This document shows positions 8,794 through 16,373 of a stretch of DNA of 32,558 nt, one piece after another; the stretch's first letter is position 1; each line of letters starts with the position of its first letter. The notes below the pieces were generated by a model that had not been told where the DNA came from, did no database searches, and saw only the letters and a list, made by a program, of their open reading frames with translations. Source of the DNA: Deltaproteobacteria bacterium (GTDB lineage Bacteria > Desulfobacterota > Syntrophobacteria > Syntrophobacterales > Syntrophobacteraceae); the NCBI GenBank assembly GCA_012517775.1, contig JAAYUJ010000015.1:1-32558 (forward strand), read 5' to 3'. A program made the position numbers and the translations under genes.

Positions 8794-9918
8794 ATGGGTT
8801 CCGACAATGTGATGTTCCTTGAAGTAATCGAATGGTTCGATCCCACGGGACAGGAGATGCTCCACCGGATTCCCGAGGAGGGCTCAGGAGAGATCAAGTA
8901 TGGGGCGCAGCTGACCGTTCGAGAGAGTCAGGTGGGCGTATTCTTTTATCAGGGCAAGGCCATTCACCCTTTCGGCCCTGGAAGGCATACCCTGCAAACC
9001 GGCAACATTCCCATACTCAACAAGATTCTGAGCATCCCCTGGGGTTTTGCGAGTCCCCTGCGTGCCGAAGTCTATTTCGTCAACACCAAGGTGTTTACCA
9101 ACCTCAAGTGGGGGACGCGAGACCCGGTTGCGTTCAAGGATGCGGAGCTTGGGCTCATCCGCCTCAGGGCCCATGGCATCTTCAACGTACAGGTTCTCCA
9201 GCCCCTTCTGTTCATCAACTCACTGGTGGGCACCCTCGGCCAGTTCAGCACCGATGGCATCGAGGAATACCTCAGCCGTGTCATCGTCTCCCGTTTGAAC
9301 GACTACATGGGGGAACGGTTGCGATCAGTCCTGGATCTTCCCGGACAATACGAGCCATGGGCAGAGGGTCTCAGAACCAAGGTCCAGGAGGATCTTGGCA
9401 ATTTCGGCCTGGGGCTCACCCATCTCTACATCAATTCCATCACGCCGCCGTCCGATGTGCAGAAAGCCATCGACGACCGCAGCAAGCTCGCCCTGTTTCA
9501 GGATCTCAACCGGCTCCTTCAGCTCAAGGCGGCCAATGCCCTTGAAAAGATGGCGGAAACAGGAGGGGGTGCATCGGAAGGTCTCGGGCTTGGAGTCGGC
9601 CTGATGATACCGGGCTTGATGCATCATCTGGCAAAGTTCCATGATGGCACGACAATTGAGTCCACAGAGCCCTTGAAGTGCCCGGACTGTGACCGGCCCG
9701 TCCCGCCGGATGCGCGGTTCTGCCCCCAATGCGGCCATCAGATGATGCTCTTTTCCAGGTGCGTCGGTTGTGGAAAGAACCTGCCGCCCGGTGCCCGCTT
9801 TTGCTCCCGGTGCGGCTCACCGGTGGATCAAGGACCTGTCCAGAAGAAGTGTTCCCACTGCGGCAGGGAAAACCTCCCTCAATCCGTCTTCTGCAACCAC
9901 TGTGGCGAACGGCTCTGA
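8794..9918 (+). CDS. SPFH-domain protein with three C-terminal zinc ribbons
   Basis: This 374-residue protein has an SPFH (stomatin/prohibitin/flotillin) core at roughly 20-240, of the soluble virion-core-protein-like subgroup typified by Bacillus YdjI. A glycine-rich linker follows (AETGGGASEGLGLGVGLMIPG). Three tandem zinc ribbons end the protein at about 296-372; each has two CxxC knuckles (CPDC/CPQC, CVGC/CSRC, CSHC/CNHC). There is no transmembrane segment. Members of this subgroup are suspected to act at membranes or in stress responses, but no biochemical role is established. The stop overlaps the start of the next gene by 17 bases, so the pair is probably translated together. Confidence 0.88.
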   Translation: MGSDNVMFLEVIEWFDPTGQEMLHRIPEEGSGEIKYGAQLTVRESQVGVFFYQGKAIHPFGPGRHTLQTGNIPILNKILSIPWGFASPLRAEVYFVNTKVFTNLKWGTRDPVAFKDAELGLIRLRAHGIFNVQVLQPLLFINSLVGTLGQFSTDGIEEYLSRVIVSRLNDYMGERLRSVLDLPGQYEPWAEGLRTKVQEDLGNFGLGLTHLYINSITPPSDVQKAIDDRSKLALFQDLNRLLQLKAANALEKMAETGGGASEGLGLGVGLMIPGLMHHLAKFHDGTTIESTEPLKCPDCDRPVPPDARFCPQCGHQMMLFSRCVGCGKNLPPGARFCSRCGSPVDQGPVQKKCSHCGRENLPQSVFCNHCGERL

Positions 9919-11155
9919 TTTCCAGCTTCAGCTGCAATGCCCTCAGTGCGGCGCCGAGGTGATCCTTCACGAAACGGATCGGGTCTTTTGGTGCGCTTAC
10001 TGCAGGGTCAGACTCTATCTGCCCTACAGAATCCCCTTTCATTGCTATTTTCCGGCGAGAGCTGTTTTGCAGGCGCACGAGGGATTGTTCTATCTGCCAT
10101 ACTGGCGGTTCCGGGGTGTCAGTTATGCCTTGAGAGGCACCCAGGTCATGCACCGTATCCTCGACACCTCCGTTTGGGGATATCCTTTGAAAGGAGCACC
10201 ATATTCCCTGGGAATGAGACCACAGGCATTGAAACTGCACTTCCTCACTCCCGATACTCCGGGCCGGTTCATTAGACCATCCCTGGACCTTGACGCATTC
10301 CTTCAAAGACTGGAAAATACGCTTCCGGCAGGCTCCGCTGGGGAGCAGCATCCGCTCTTCGCACATTCATTCCTCGGTCAAACGGTCACCCTCATCTACA
10401 CTCCTTTCCGCTGGAGCAATGACTGCATTTACGATGCGCTGACGGAAAGGCCTTTGATGTGCGATGAGGTTTCGTGGGAGTCTATGGATTCGCTTGAGCA
10501 AATGTCAAGGGAAGGTTTAACATTCTGGCCGACACTCTGCCCTGAGTGCGGCTATGACCTTGAGGCCCACAAGGACAGCGTGGTTCTCTTCTGTCCTGTT
10601 TGCCGTTGTGCCTGGGAAGCGGGAAACACCGGTTTTGAAAAAGTGGAAATCTGCTGCCTCGGGTCTGATAAAAGGCCGCACACCTGGCTGCCTTTCTGGC
10701 AAATGGAAGCGACTCTTGCCGGAATTCCTCTGAATACCCTGGCGGATTTTATCCGATTGACCGACCTTCCCCGGATTATCAAACCGGAGATGGGGGAAAA
10801 GCCCTTTACCTTCTGGATTCCGGCTTTCAAACTGAACCCGCATCTTTTTCTTCGCGTCAGCCGGCAGATGACCATCTCCCAACAAGGGACACAGGAGGGC
10901 AGGTGGCCTGAATTCGGAGAACGCCATCCCTCCTGTCTCCCCGCAGGCGAAGCATTTCGGATCGTTCCCATTCTCCTGGGTGATCTCACCCCTGCAAGGG
11001 AAACCCTCTTCCCCCTCATGCGGGATCTCAAGCCCACACTGAAAACAAGGCGTCTGGCATTTGTTCCCTTTCAGCAACAGGGGATGGAGCTCATTCAACC
11101 CCGGCTGGGTTTCAGCCTGCCCCATGCCGCACTACGGTTCGGCCGTTCCCTTTGA
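9902..11155 (+). CDS. Conserved zinc-ribbon protein, partner of the SPFH protein
   Basis: Function not recognised. The 417-residue product has two zinc ribbons. The first, near the N-terminus, runs CPQCGAEV to CAYC; the second, near the middle (around 10,540-10,600), runs CPECGYDL to CPVC. Between and after them are aromatic-rich stretches (LFYLPYWRFRG, LPFWQME, FWIPAFKLNP) reminiscent of proteins that chaperone or sense membranes, but without a clear transmembrane helix. The likely start is the GTG at 9902, which overlaps the SPFH gene by 17 bases. Starting further upstream would only translate the zinc-ribbon coding region of the previous gene in another frame. No good ribosome site is visible, consistent with coupling. 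Shared zinc ribbons and overlap argue for joint action with the SPFH protein. Confidence 0.75.
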   Translation: MANGSDFQLQLQCPQCGAEVILHETDRVFWCAYCRVRLYLPYRIPFHCYFPARAVLQAHEGLFYLPYWRFRGVSYALRGTQVMHRILDTSVWGYPLKGAPYSLGMRPQALKLHFLTPDTPGRFIRPSLDLDAFLQRLENTLPAGSAGEQHPLFAHSFLGQTVTLIYTPFRWSNDCIYDALTERPLMCDEVSWESMDSLEQMSREGLTFWPTLCPECGYDLEAHKDSVVLFCPVCRCAWEAGNTGFEKVEICCLGSDKRPHTWLPFWQMEATLAGIPLNTLADFIRLTDLPRIIKPEMGEKPFTFWIPAFKLNPHLFLRVSRQMTISQQGTQEGRWPEFGERHPSCLPAGEAFRIVPILLGDLTPARETLFPLMRDLKPTLKTRRLAFVPFQQQGMELIQPRLGFSLPHAALRFGRSL

Positions 11156-11207
11156 GAAGTCTCGCCATCCCTGAATGCCACTGCATTGCAGTACAGGTCG
11201 TGCGGCA
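11156..11207. other. Short spacer after the SPFH operon pair
   Basis: No gene and no convincing terminator. It contains the small inverted elements CTGCATTGCAG. It leads into repeat copy D. Confidence 0.3.
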
Positions 11208-11320
11208 GTACCTTCTCAATAAACAGGTCGGGATTCCAATCCCGACGGCGTTTGCACCCAGTGTCGGGTATGGAAACCCGACCTACGAAGGAGCTGTAAC
11301 CCGGACTTATTGAGAAGTCA
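11208..11320. repeat. MITE/REP-like intergenic repeat, copy D
   Basis: This copy is well preserved: left end GTACCTTCTCAATAA, hairpin GTCGGGATTCCAATCCCGAC, second hairpin GTCGGGTATGGAAACCCGAC, right end CTTATTGAGAAG. It has the same orientation as copies A-C. It separates the SPFH pair from the next gene on the same strand. Confidence 0.88.
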
Positions 11321-11576
11321 TATGCGATATGGACAAGTCTTGACCCTGCGATGACAAATTGTGTCTCTCCGATGCCGTTTTCTGTCCGCCCCCTTCAATG
11401 TGAAGCTCATGCGCAGATCATCGCAAAAACCTGTAGACCGGCATCAGAAAACCATTTCATGTGTCCGGCTCAACTTGGCGCGATTATTGACTAGACCATC
11501 TTTCAAGAAGCTTTCCTCCAGGCAGCTTGGGATTGGACAGGATCAGGCAAAAACATTACAATTTGAAAGGCCGGTT
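11321..11576. other. Leader region of the 11,577 gene
   Basis: The frame of the following gene stays open through this stretch, but the translation is basic and low in complexity with no family signal. I therefore treat it as untranslated. No repeat, RNA gene or strong promoter was recognised. Confidence 0.4.
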
Positions 11577-12275
11577 ATGCTCATCTTATCGATCGTCGCA
11601 GTCTTCGTCATCTCCGCTTTCATCGTCTACTGGATGGCGGAACAAAATCCGGCAGAGTCCCTGGCACTCGCGGGAGCCCTTGGGATTCACCCTTCGGAGA
11701 AATGGGGCCGGGTCAAATCATTATCCGGCCAACATGCTTGCGGGCTCCCCACATACTTTGAAGGGACCTTCGAAGATGCCAGGGCGACCTGCCACAGAAT
11801 CAAAATAACAGGAGTTAAAACCAACCTCCTGAGACTCTCCCTGGATCACCCGCATTCCCTTTCCATGGGGCTTGTGTGCTGTTATCGCCTGCAACCATGC
11901 AAATTTTCCGAAGAGACGACGTTATCCAGGACCGATATAGGGCTTGATGACTTCACAGTATGGGCGGCCAATCGGGAAAAGGCGGAGTACCTGTTCAAGG
12001 AAGCGGATGTTGCAGCGTCGATAATGGAAGTGACTCAGATCTTCCAGGAAATGGAGCCGGATGGTCACAGATCACCCTGGCTGGGTTTCTTGATGACGGA
12101 CAGGGAAATCACGGCGTATTTTCCAGAGAACTTAACGTTGGACAAGAGGCTGGTCAGCGCCCTTGCGAGGCTCAGTCGAGTCGCAGCCGATTCATCCCTG
12201 ATACCCCTATCCCTGATGCATATCCAGGGAAGAGACGATGATCTGCAGCGGTCGCTGGAGCAGTCGGGATCGTGA
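11577..12275 (+). CDS. Membrane-anchored protein of unknown function
   Basis: Function not recognised. The 232-residue product starts with a single hydrophobic helix (residues about 1-18, LILSIVAVFVISAFIVYWM), either an anchor or an uncleaved signal, followed by a soluble alpha/beta-like domain containing several cysteines (HACGLP, ATCHR, LVCCYRLQPC). I selected the ATG at 11,577, with GAAAGG eight bases before it; the frame open from 11,361 would bury the hydrophobic helix behind 72 basic residues. The gene follows the SPFH/zinc-ribbon pair on the same strand but is separated from it by 421 bases and a repeat, so a functional link is only possible. It is convergent with the CAP-domain gene. 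Confidence 0.65.
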   Translation: MLILSIVAVFVISAFIVYWMAEQNPAESLALAGALGIHPSEKWGRVKSLSGQHACGLPTYFEGTFEDARATCHRIKITGVKTNLLRLSLDHPHSLSMGLVCCYRLQPCKFSEETTLSRTDIGLDDFTVWAANREKAEYLFKEADVAASIMEVTQIFQEMEPDGHRSPWLGFLMTDREITAYFPENLTLDKRLVSALARLSRVAADSSLIPLSLMHIQGRDDDLQRSLEQSGS

Positions 12276-12332
12276 TCGTCGGCATCGGGACGGCCCTCTC
12301 GGGATTATGCCTTGTTCCTTTGGGATACGAGG

Positions 12333-12818
12333 TCATTCCCCCGCGAATAACTCGACACAGATATAATCGTGACAGCCAACCCCAAGGAATTGAAACCGTG
12401 GGCTCAGGATGTTCTGCCTGTGCTCCGGGCTGGCCATCAGAGCTTTGTGTGTCTCCTCCGGTGATTGGTATCCTTTGGTAAGATTCTCCCCGGCATACGT
12501 GCAACGGCGACAGCTCTCAACCAGGCGCCATGCCTCGTTTTGGCCCGTCCATGGGTCTCTGTGTTCGAAAACCCCTGCCTCCACCAACAGCCGTGCCCGC
12601 CTCATGGCGCGCACAGCAAGGCATTCATCCCAAGTGAGCCGTCTGTTTTCGCGGCGGGCAAGTTCATAGAGCCTCCATGCCTTCTCGGCAGCAGGTAAAT
12701 CCCTCGCCCCGGTGGTGCCGGTAATGTCGATGGAGTAGAGAGGTGCCGCACTGGATGCACAGGGGAAGGTCACAACGCACGCAAGAGCGAGCAACAGACG
12801 TGCCCAGGGTGTTGCCAT
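12333..12818 (-). CDS. Secreted CAP-domain (SCP/PR1-like) protein
   Basis: The 161-residue product has a signal peptide with a likely cut after the ASSA near residue 24. A short bacterial CAP domain follows: the first His in FEHRDP (H86), the Glu in AGENL (E111), and the SPEHRQNIL segment (131-139) leading to FLGVGC. These are the conserved cavity residues of the family. Bacterial CAP proteins (YkwD-like) are secreted; a general enzymatic activity has not been established. Two extra cysteine pairs (C103/C106 and C149/C154) could form disulfides. The start is 21 bases after the ChaN-PDZ stop with GAGGA upstream, so it probably shares that transcript. Confidence 0.85.
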   Translation of the reverse strand: MATPWARLLLALACVVTFPCASSAAPLYSIDITGTTGARDLPAAEKAWRLYELARRENRRLTWDECLAVRAMRRARLLVEAGVFEHRDPWTGQNEAWRLVESCRRCTYAGENLTKGYQSPEETHKALMASPEHRQNILSPRFQFLGVGCHDYICVELFAGE

Positions 12819-12839
12819 CAGCGGTCCTCAAAATTCGGT

Positions 12840-14009
12840 TTATGGCGAAATGATCACCGTTACGGACAGAATCTCCCGATTTCTGTGCACAGTCAGGATG
12901 TGGCGGTCTCCAGGCTGGATCATGGCTTTGTGCAGGTCTTCCAAGAGCTTCAATGGAGCACCGTCGACCGTGAGAATGAGGTCGCCCTTCTTCATCCCAG
13001 CCTTTTCGGCGGGGCTTCCGGGAAGAACGGAAACCACTTCGAGGCCTTTTCCCGACGCGGTCTCACGAATCACCATCCCAAGCCTTCCCCGCCGGGAGGA
13101 TTCCGATTTCTCCGTGACCCACACATAGTCTGCCTTAGCAGAATCCACGATACTGTCACGGTAATCCAGCGGGACAGGGACAACAGTCTTATATGTGTGT
13201 GTTATCCGCCTGGCAACCAACTTGGGCAAACCTACCCGATGACTGACATGTCCCTTACCGACCAGCACCACTATCTGTTCGCTTCCAGAGGTTGAGAGCA
13301 GTCTCTGGGCCAGCGTTTCCGCCATGGTCTCCTCCCAGGCCAGCTGCGCCTCGAAAAACGTGTCGAAGTCACTGATGCTTCCTCTCATATGCTGAGCATA
13401 CTGGCTGCGGACATATTCCCGATGTATGGGATCATCCAGGTGAAAATCCTGCGCAACCCTTTCCCTTTCAACCAGGGTAAGAGACTGGAGGCCGTTCACG
13501 GCAATCTTGCGCACAATCTCCCGTGGGGCGTTCAGGCCAAGAATGGGAATCCTTTTTTCCCTGGCAAACATGAGAATCGGTCGATATAGCCTGAAGGGAT
13601 AACCCCACATCTCGTCCCAGTTGACTTCCTGGAGAAAGACTTCATCAGTCATTATTCCACTGGAGAAACGGTCCAGGATCGGCTGGGACTCCCTGGAAAA
13701 CATTTCCATCCCCACCGCCAGGGAAGCGTTCCCCGTGTGAAGGCGCGTGATTATTTCTTCCTGCACCCGATGGTCTTCGGTGCTGATATGCGTCTCTCCC
13801 ACGTAGACGATCTGCACGCTGGAGAGCTCCCGAAAAAGCAGGTCCCTGGAGATGGGTCTTCCGGAGTGGGTGTCTACTATATCACCGACCCTGTAGCCGC
13901 CTGACAGGGAGACTCCCTTCTTTGTGGGAACGGTCATAGATCCCATGCATCCCCAAAGCAAAACCCCGATCAATCCAATGAGAGAGCCTCTCAATACCAG
14001 CACGTTCAT
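12840..14009 (-). CDS. ChaN-family lipoprotein with C-terminal PDZ domain
   Basis: This 389-residue protein begins with a lipoprotein signal (LLWGC, lipidated C21). A ChaN/DUF399 domain follows (Tiki-like erythromycin-esterase/EreA-related fold) with VYVGETH at 68-74 and the following DH at 79-80, the conserved metal or haem-binding cluster. ChaN of Campylobacter binds haem and helps iron uptake. The last ~80 residues (about 308-389) form a PDZ domain (LEVVSVLPGSPAEKAGMKKGDLIL). PDZ domains usually bind peptide C-termini, so the fusion suggests envelope protein recognition rather than simple haem carriage. The ATG at 14,009, with AAGGAG upstream, places the lipobox correctly; the longer frame to 14,138 does not. 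The likely order of co-transcription is mutY, this gene, then the CAP gene. Confidence 0.87.
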   Translation of the reverse strand: MNVLVLRGSLIGLIGVLLWGCMGSMTVPTKKGVSLSGGYRVGDIVDTHSGRPISRDLLFRELSSVQIVYVGETHISTEDHRVQEEIITRLHTGNASLAVGMEMFSRESQPILDRFSSGIMTDEVFLQEVNWDEMWGYPFRLYRPILMFAREKRIPILGLNAPREIVRKIAVNGLQSLTLVERERVAQDFHLDDPIHREYVRSQYAQHMRGSISDFDTFFEAQLAWEETMAETLAQRLLSTSGSEQIVVLVGKGHVSHRVGLPKLVARRITHTYKTVVPVPLDYRDSIVDSAKADYVWVTEKSESSRRGRLGMVIRETASGKGLEVVSVLPGSPAEKAGMKKGDLILTVDGAPLKLLEDLHKAMIQPGDRHILTVHRNREILSVTVIISP

Positions 14010-14141
14010 GGAAGCGCTTCTCCTTCCCCTGATTTTGACTTTCCAGGCGTTTGGGCTCAGCACCGAAATGCTGTCAGGCGTCCTTTCGTGGTCCTCGTCC
14101 CTTTCGTGATGGAAAAAGAGGATCAGGACCGCCAACATGAT

Positions 14142-15260
14142 TTACGACAGCATGCGGATGAGCTTGCGATTGGCTGCAGGGAAAGGGAAGTTCTCCAGTT
14201 CATGCCGCTCCACCCATCTCGCATCCGCAGCACATCGGAGTACCATCCGCTGATCGGAGCCATCCAGTTCACATCGGAATGCGTGGAGGGTCACTTTGAA
14301 GGTGGTGTAATTGTGCCGTATGACAGTGATGCGTGCCAGGCAGGCCACCCGGAGCTCCAATTCCTCCTGGAACTCCCGAACCAGAGCCTCTTCGGGTGCT
14401 TCCCCATCCACCACCTTGCCACCGGGGAATTCCCAAAGGTTGGCCATCAAGCCTGCTGGAGGCCGTTTCTGTATGAGAATTCTCCCCTCATGCTCCAGCA
14501 CTCCTACGGCTACACGAACGGCTGTGGTGATCTTTCGGGTGGGGGAAACAGGTCGCTGGTCGACAACCCCTTTTTGAAATGCCTGGCAGAAGTCCTTTGC
14601 GGGACAATCGCTGCATAGAGGTCTTCGCGGGAGACATATGGTGGCTCCCAGGTCCATCAGTGCCTGATTGAACCGCCCGGCCCTGCCCTTGGGAAGGAGG
14701 CCTTCAGCAATTTTCCACATGAGGTTTCGCGAAAACGACCGCCCCACAGGATCCGATATGTCAAAAAGCCTGGCGAAAATCCGCTCCACGTTACCGTCAA
14801 CGACGGGGAAATCCTTCTTGAAGGCGATACTGAGAATGGCTCCCGCCGAGTACTTTCCAATTCCAGGGAGATCGAGCAGTGTCTTGAGATCTGCCGGGAA
14901 CTCTCCTTTGTGCTCCTCAACCACGATTCGAGATGTGCGGTGAACATGCAGGGCCCTGGAGTAATACCCCAGGCCTTCCCAAAAGCGCAGGACTTCCTCT
15001 TGAGATGACGCGGCTATGGAGGCGATATCCGGAAATCGCCTCATCCAGCGATGGTAATAGGGAAGAACGGTCTTCACCTGGGTCTGCTGCAGCATCATCT
15101 CCGCGATCCAGACTTGATAGGGAAAGGGTTTGCTCCTCCATGGGAGGTCTCTGGCATTCTTCCGGAACCAGTCGAGCAGGCTCTTCCGCAATCGTTTGAC
15201 ATGACTTCGAGAAAGCACCCGGAGCTCCACTGCAATCACGTCGGTTGGGGTTTGGTACAC
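14142..15260 (-). CDS. mutY: Adenine DNA glycosylase
   Basis: MutY removes adenine mispaired with 8-oxoguanine. The 372-residue product carries the catalytic Glu54 (WIAEMMLQQTQV), the HhH motif LPGIGKYSAGAIL at 131-143 and the catalytic Asp155 (VVDGNV). The [4Fe-4S] ligands are C209-x6-C216-x2-C219-x5-C225. A C-terminal MutT-like 8-oxoG recognition domain (EFPGGKVVDGEAPEEALVREF) ends the protein; it is Nudix-like and not necessarily hydrolytic. The start is a GTG at 15,260. A GTG at 15,218, with GGAG six bases upstream, is an equally good alternative and would drop 14 residues. It is first in the mutY-chaN/PDZ-CAP run. Confidence 0.95.
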   Translation of the reverse strand: MYQTPTDVIAVELRVLSRSHVKRLRKSLLDWFRKNARDLPWRSKPFPYQVWIAEMMLQQTQVKTVLPYYHRWMRRFPDIASIAASSQEEVLRFWEGLGYYSRALHVHRTSRIVVEEHKGEFPADLKTLLDLPGIGKYSAGAILSIAFKKDFPVVDGNVERIFARLFDISDPVGRSFSRNLMWKIAEGLLPKGRAGRFNQALMDLGATICLPRRPLCSDCPAKDFCQAFQKGVVDQRPVSPTRKITTAVRVAVGVLEHEGRILIQKRPPAGLMANLWEFPGGKVVDGEAPEEALVREFQEELELRVACLARITVIRHNYTTFKVTLHAFRCELDGSDQRMVLRCAADARWVERHELENFPFPAANRKLIRMLS

Positions 15261-15410
15261 GAGTAGTCTTCAGGTTCGATGCTCGTGAGGTATACACATA
15301 AATCTGAATCAGTACCAGGAAAATCAAGATCTGAATTTCCAATTCACAGATGATCAGACTGATCTTGAAGAACGAGCAAGATGCCGAAGACGAATTCCTG
15401 TCGGCCGCAG
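15261..15410. other. Intergenic region upstream of mutY
   Basis: This AT-richer stretch includes AATCTGAATCAG and several ATCTGA/TCAGAT words (GATCAGACTGATC at 15,352-15,364 is a small palindrome). It is the most likely place for the mutY promoter, but no confident -35/-10 pair was identified. No gene was seen. Confidence 0.35.
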
Positions 15411-15518
15411 CTTTCCAATGAGGAGGTCGGGGTCCATATCCCGACACCCCTTGCGTTAGGGTGTCGGGTATGGAAATCTGACTTGCGAAGCTGTCGTTAG
15501 CCGGCCTCACTGAGAGGC
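15411..15518. repeat. Degenerate copy E of the MITE/REP-like repeat
   Basis: The hairpins survive as GGTCGGGGTCCATATCCCGAC and GTCGGGTATGGAAATCTGAC. The left end has eroded to CCAATGAGGAG, and the right end is CCTCACTGAGAGG. It has the same orientation as copies A-D and lies in the gap between the GAF gene and mutY. Confidence 0.7.
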
Positions 15519-15584
15519 CACCGCTCGTCTGGGAAAAGAGGAGAGTCCCATTTTGGAAATAACAGGATATGCGTGTGTAACAAA

Positions 15585-15672
15585 TGTCGTCACTCCCGCA
15601 TGCTTTCGTTGACGCTCCGGGGTCGGCTGAAAGAAACTGGATTCCCCCTGAACGCATACGGGAATGACGTTC
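15585..15672. repeat. Decayed second-type REP (GTCATTCCCG family)
   Basis: The segment reads CGTCACTCCCGCATGC, then ACTGGATTCCCCCTG, then CATACGGGAATGACG. The outer arms are inverted repeats of the widespread proteobacterial GTCATTCCCGC..GCGGGAATGAC element with its internal CTGGATTCCCGC word. It is unrelated in sequence to copies A-G. Confidence 0.6.
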
Positions 15673-15749
15673 GGGATCCTCTCCCGGTTCCGTGAGCGCA
15701 GAATGTCACATGGGAAATCCTCAAGCGAATGCCTGGAGGCGAAAAACCA

Positions 15750-16319
15750 TCAGATCGTCCTTCGATAGCCCACAAAACTGTGAATATCCTCCATCACACT
15801 CTGATAGTCCTTTTTCATACTCTCATACAGACGGGCGTTTTCGATGGCGATGGCCCCAATTTCAGCCAGAGCTTCAGCGAAGTTCAGTTCGGCCTTGTCG
15901 AAGTCCCTGGGCTCATTCGTGTAGAGGCGCATCACTCCGATCACGCTTCCTTTGACGGAGAGGGGAATGGAGACCATGCTCGCAATTCCCTCAGCGGCAG
16001 CCTCCTGAGGATACTGAGCTCGAGGATCGGTGCGGACATCCGAGATGATGACGGTCTTGCCTTTCATGGCTTCCGCGATGCTTTTGTCGGCAGCTACGGA
16101 ACCCTTCTTGATGTACTTATCACTCAGTCCGCACGAAGCTGAGAGCTCCAGGGTTCTCATCTTGGGATGAAGCAATCGGATGGCACACCCCTTCAGGCCC
16201 ATCACCTCGGTGACCCTCTCAACCGTGGCCTGGAGCACCGTTTGCACGTCGAGACTCGAATGCACCGCCTTCACAATGTCCCTGAACGATTCGAAAAAAG
16301 CTTTTTCTTTGGTTTTCAT
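15750..16319 (-). CDS. Small GAF-domain protein
   Basis: The 189-residue cytoplasmic protein is a single GAF domain (about 15-170: a helix FRDIVKAVHSSLDVQTVLQATV, then GLKGCAIRLL, then SMVSIPLSVKGSVIGVMRLY) with short ends and no output domain. GAF domains bind small ligands such as cyclic nucleotides, haem or Fe-S clusters, or mediate dimerisation; the ligand here is unknown. Its ribosome site is almost ideal, GGAGGTGAT ending just before the ATG, suggesting a high translation rate relative to the giant genes. It starts 54 bases after the NuoEF-fusion stop and so looks like the last gene of that cluster, perhaps a sensor or accessory subunit. Confidence 0.88.
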   Translation of the reverse strand: MKTKEKAFFESFRDIVKAVHSSLDVQTVLQATVERVTEVMGLKGCAIRLLHPKMRTLELSASCGLSDKYIKKGSVAADKSIAEAMKGKTVIISDVRTDPRAQYPQEAAAEGIASMVSIPLSVKGSVIGVMRLYTNEPRDFDKAELNFAEALAEIGAIAIENARLYESMKKDYQSVMEDIHSFVGYRRTI

Positions 16320-16373
16320 GGATCACCTCCACTGTAACCGGGTTTATTGAAGAGAGCTCCGAAAGGGGTAGAT

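Noticed and set aside
9770-9901. Upstream extension of the zinc-ribbon partner gene
   Set aside because: It lies wholly inside the SPFH gene and would translate its zinc-ribbon codons in the wrong frame, giving a basic stretch without family signal.
9524-10366. 280-codon minus-strand open frame across the SPFH/zinc-ribbon junction
   Set aside because: It is antisense to two well-supported genes, with no recognisable motif and no plausible ribosome site.
12282-12312. GGCAT..ATGCC hairpin between the 11,577 gene and the CAP gene as a shared terminator
   Set aside because: The stem is only five base pairs with a large loop and no T-tract on either strand.
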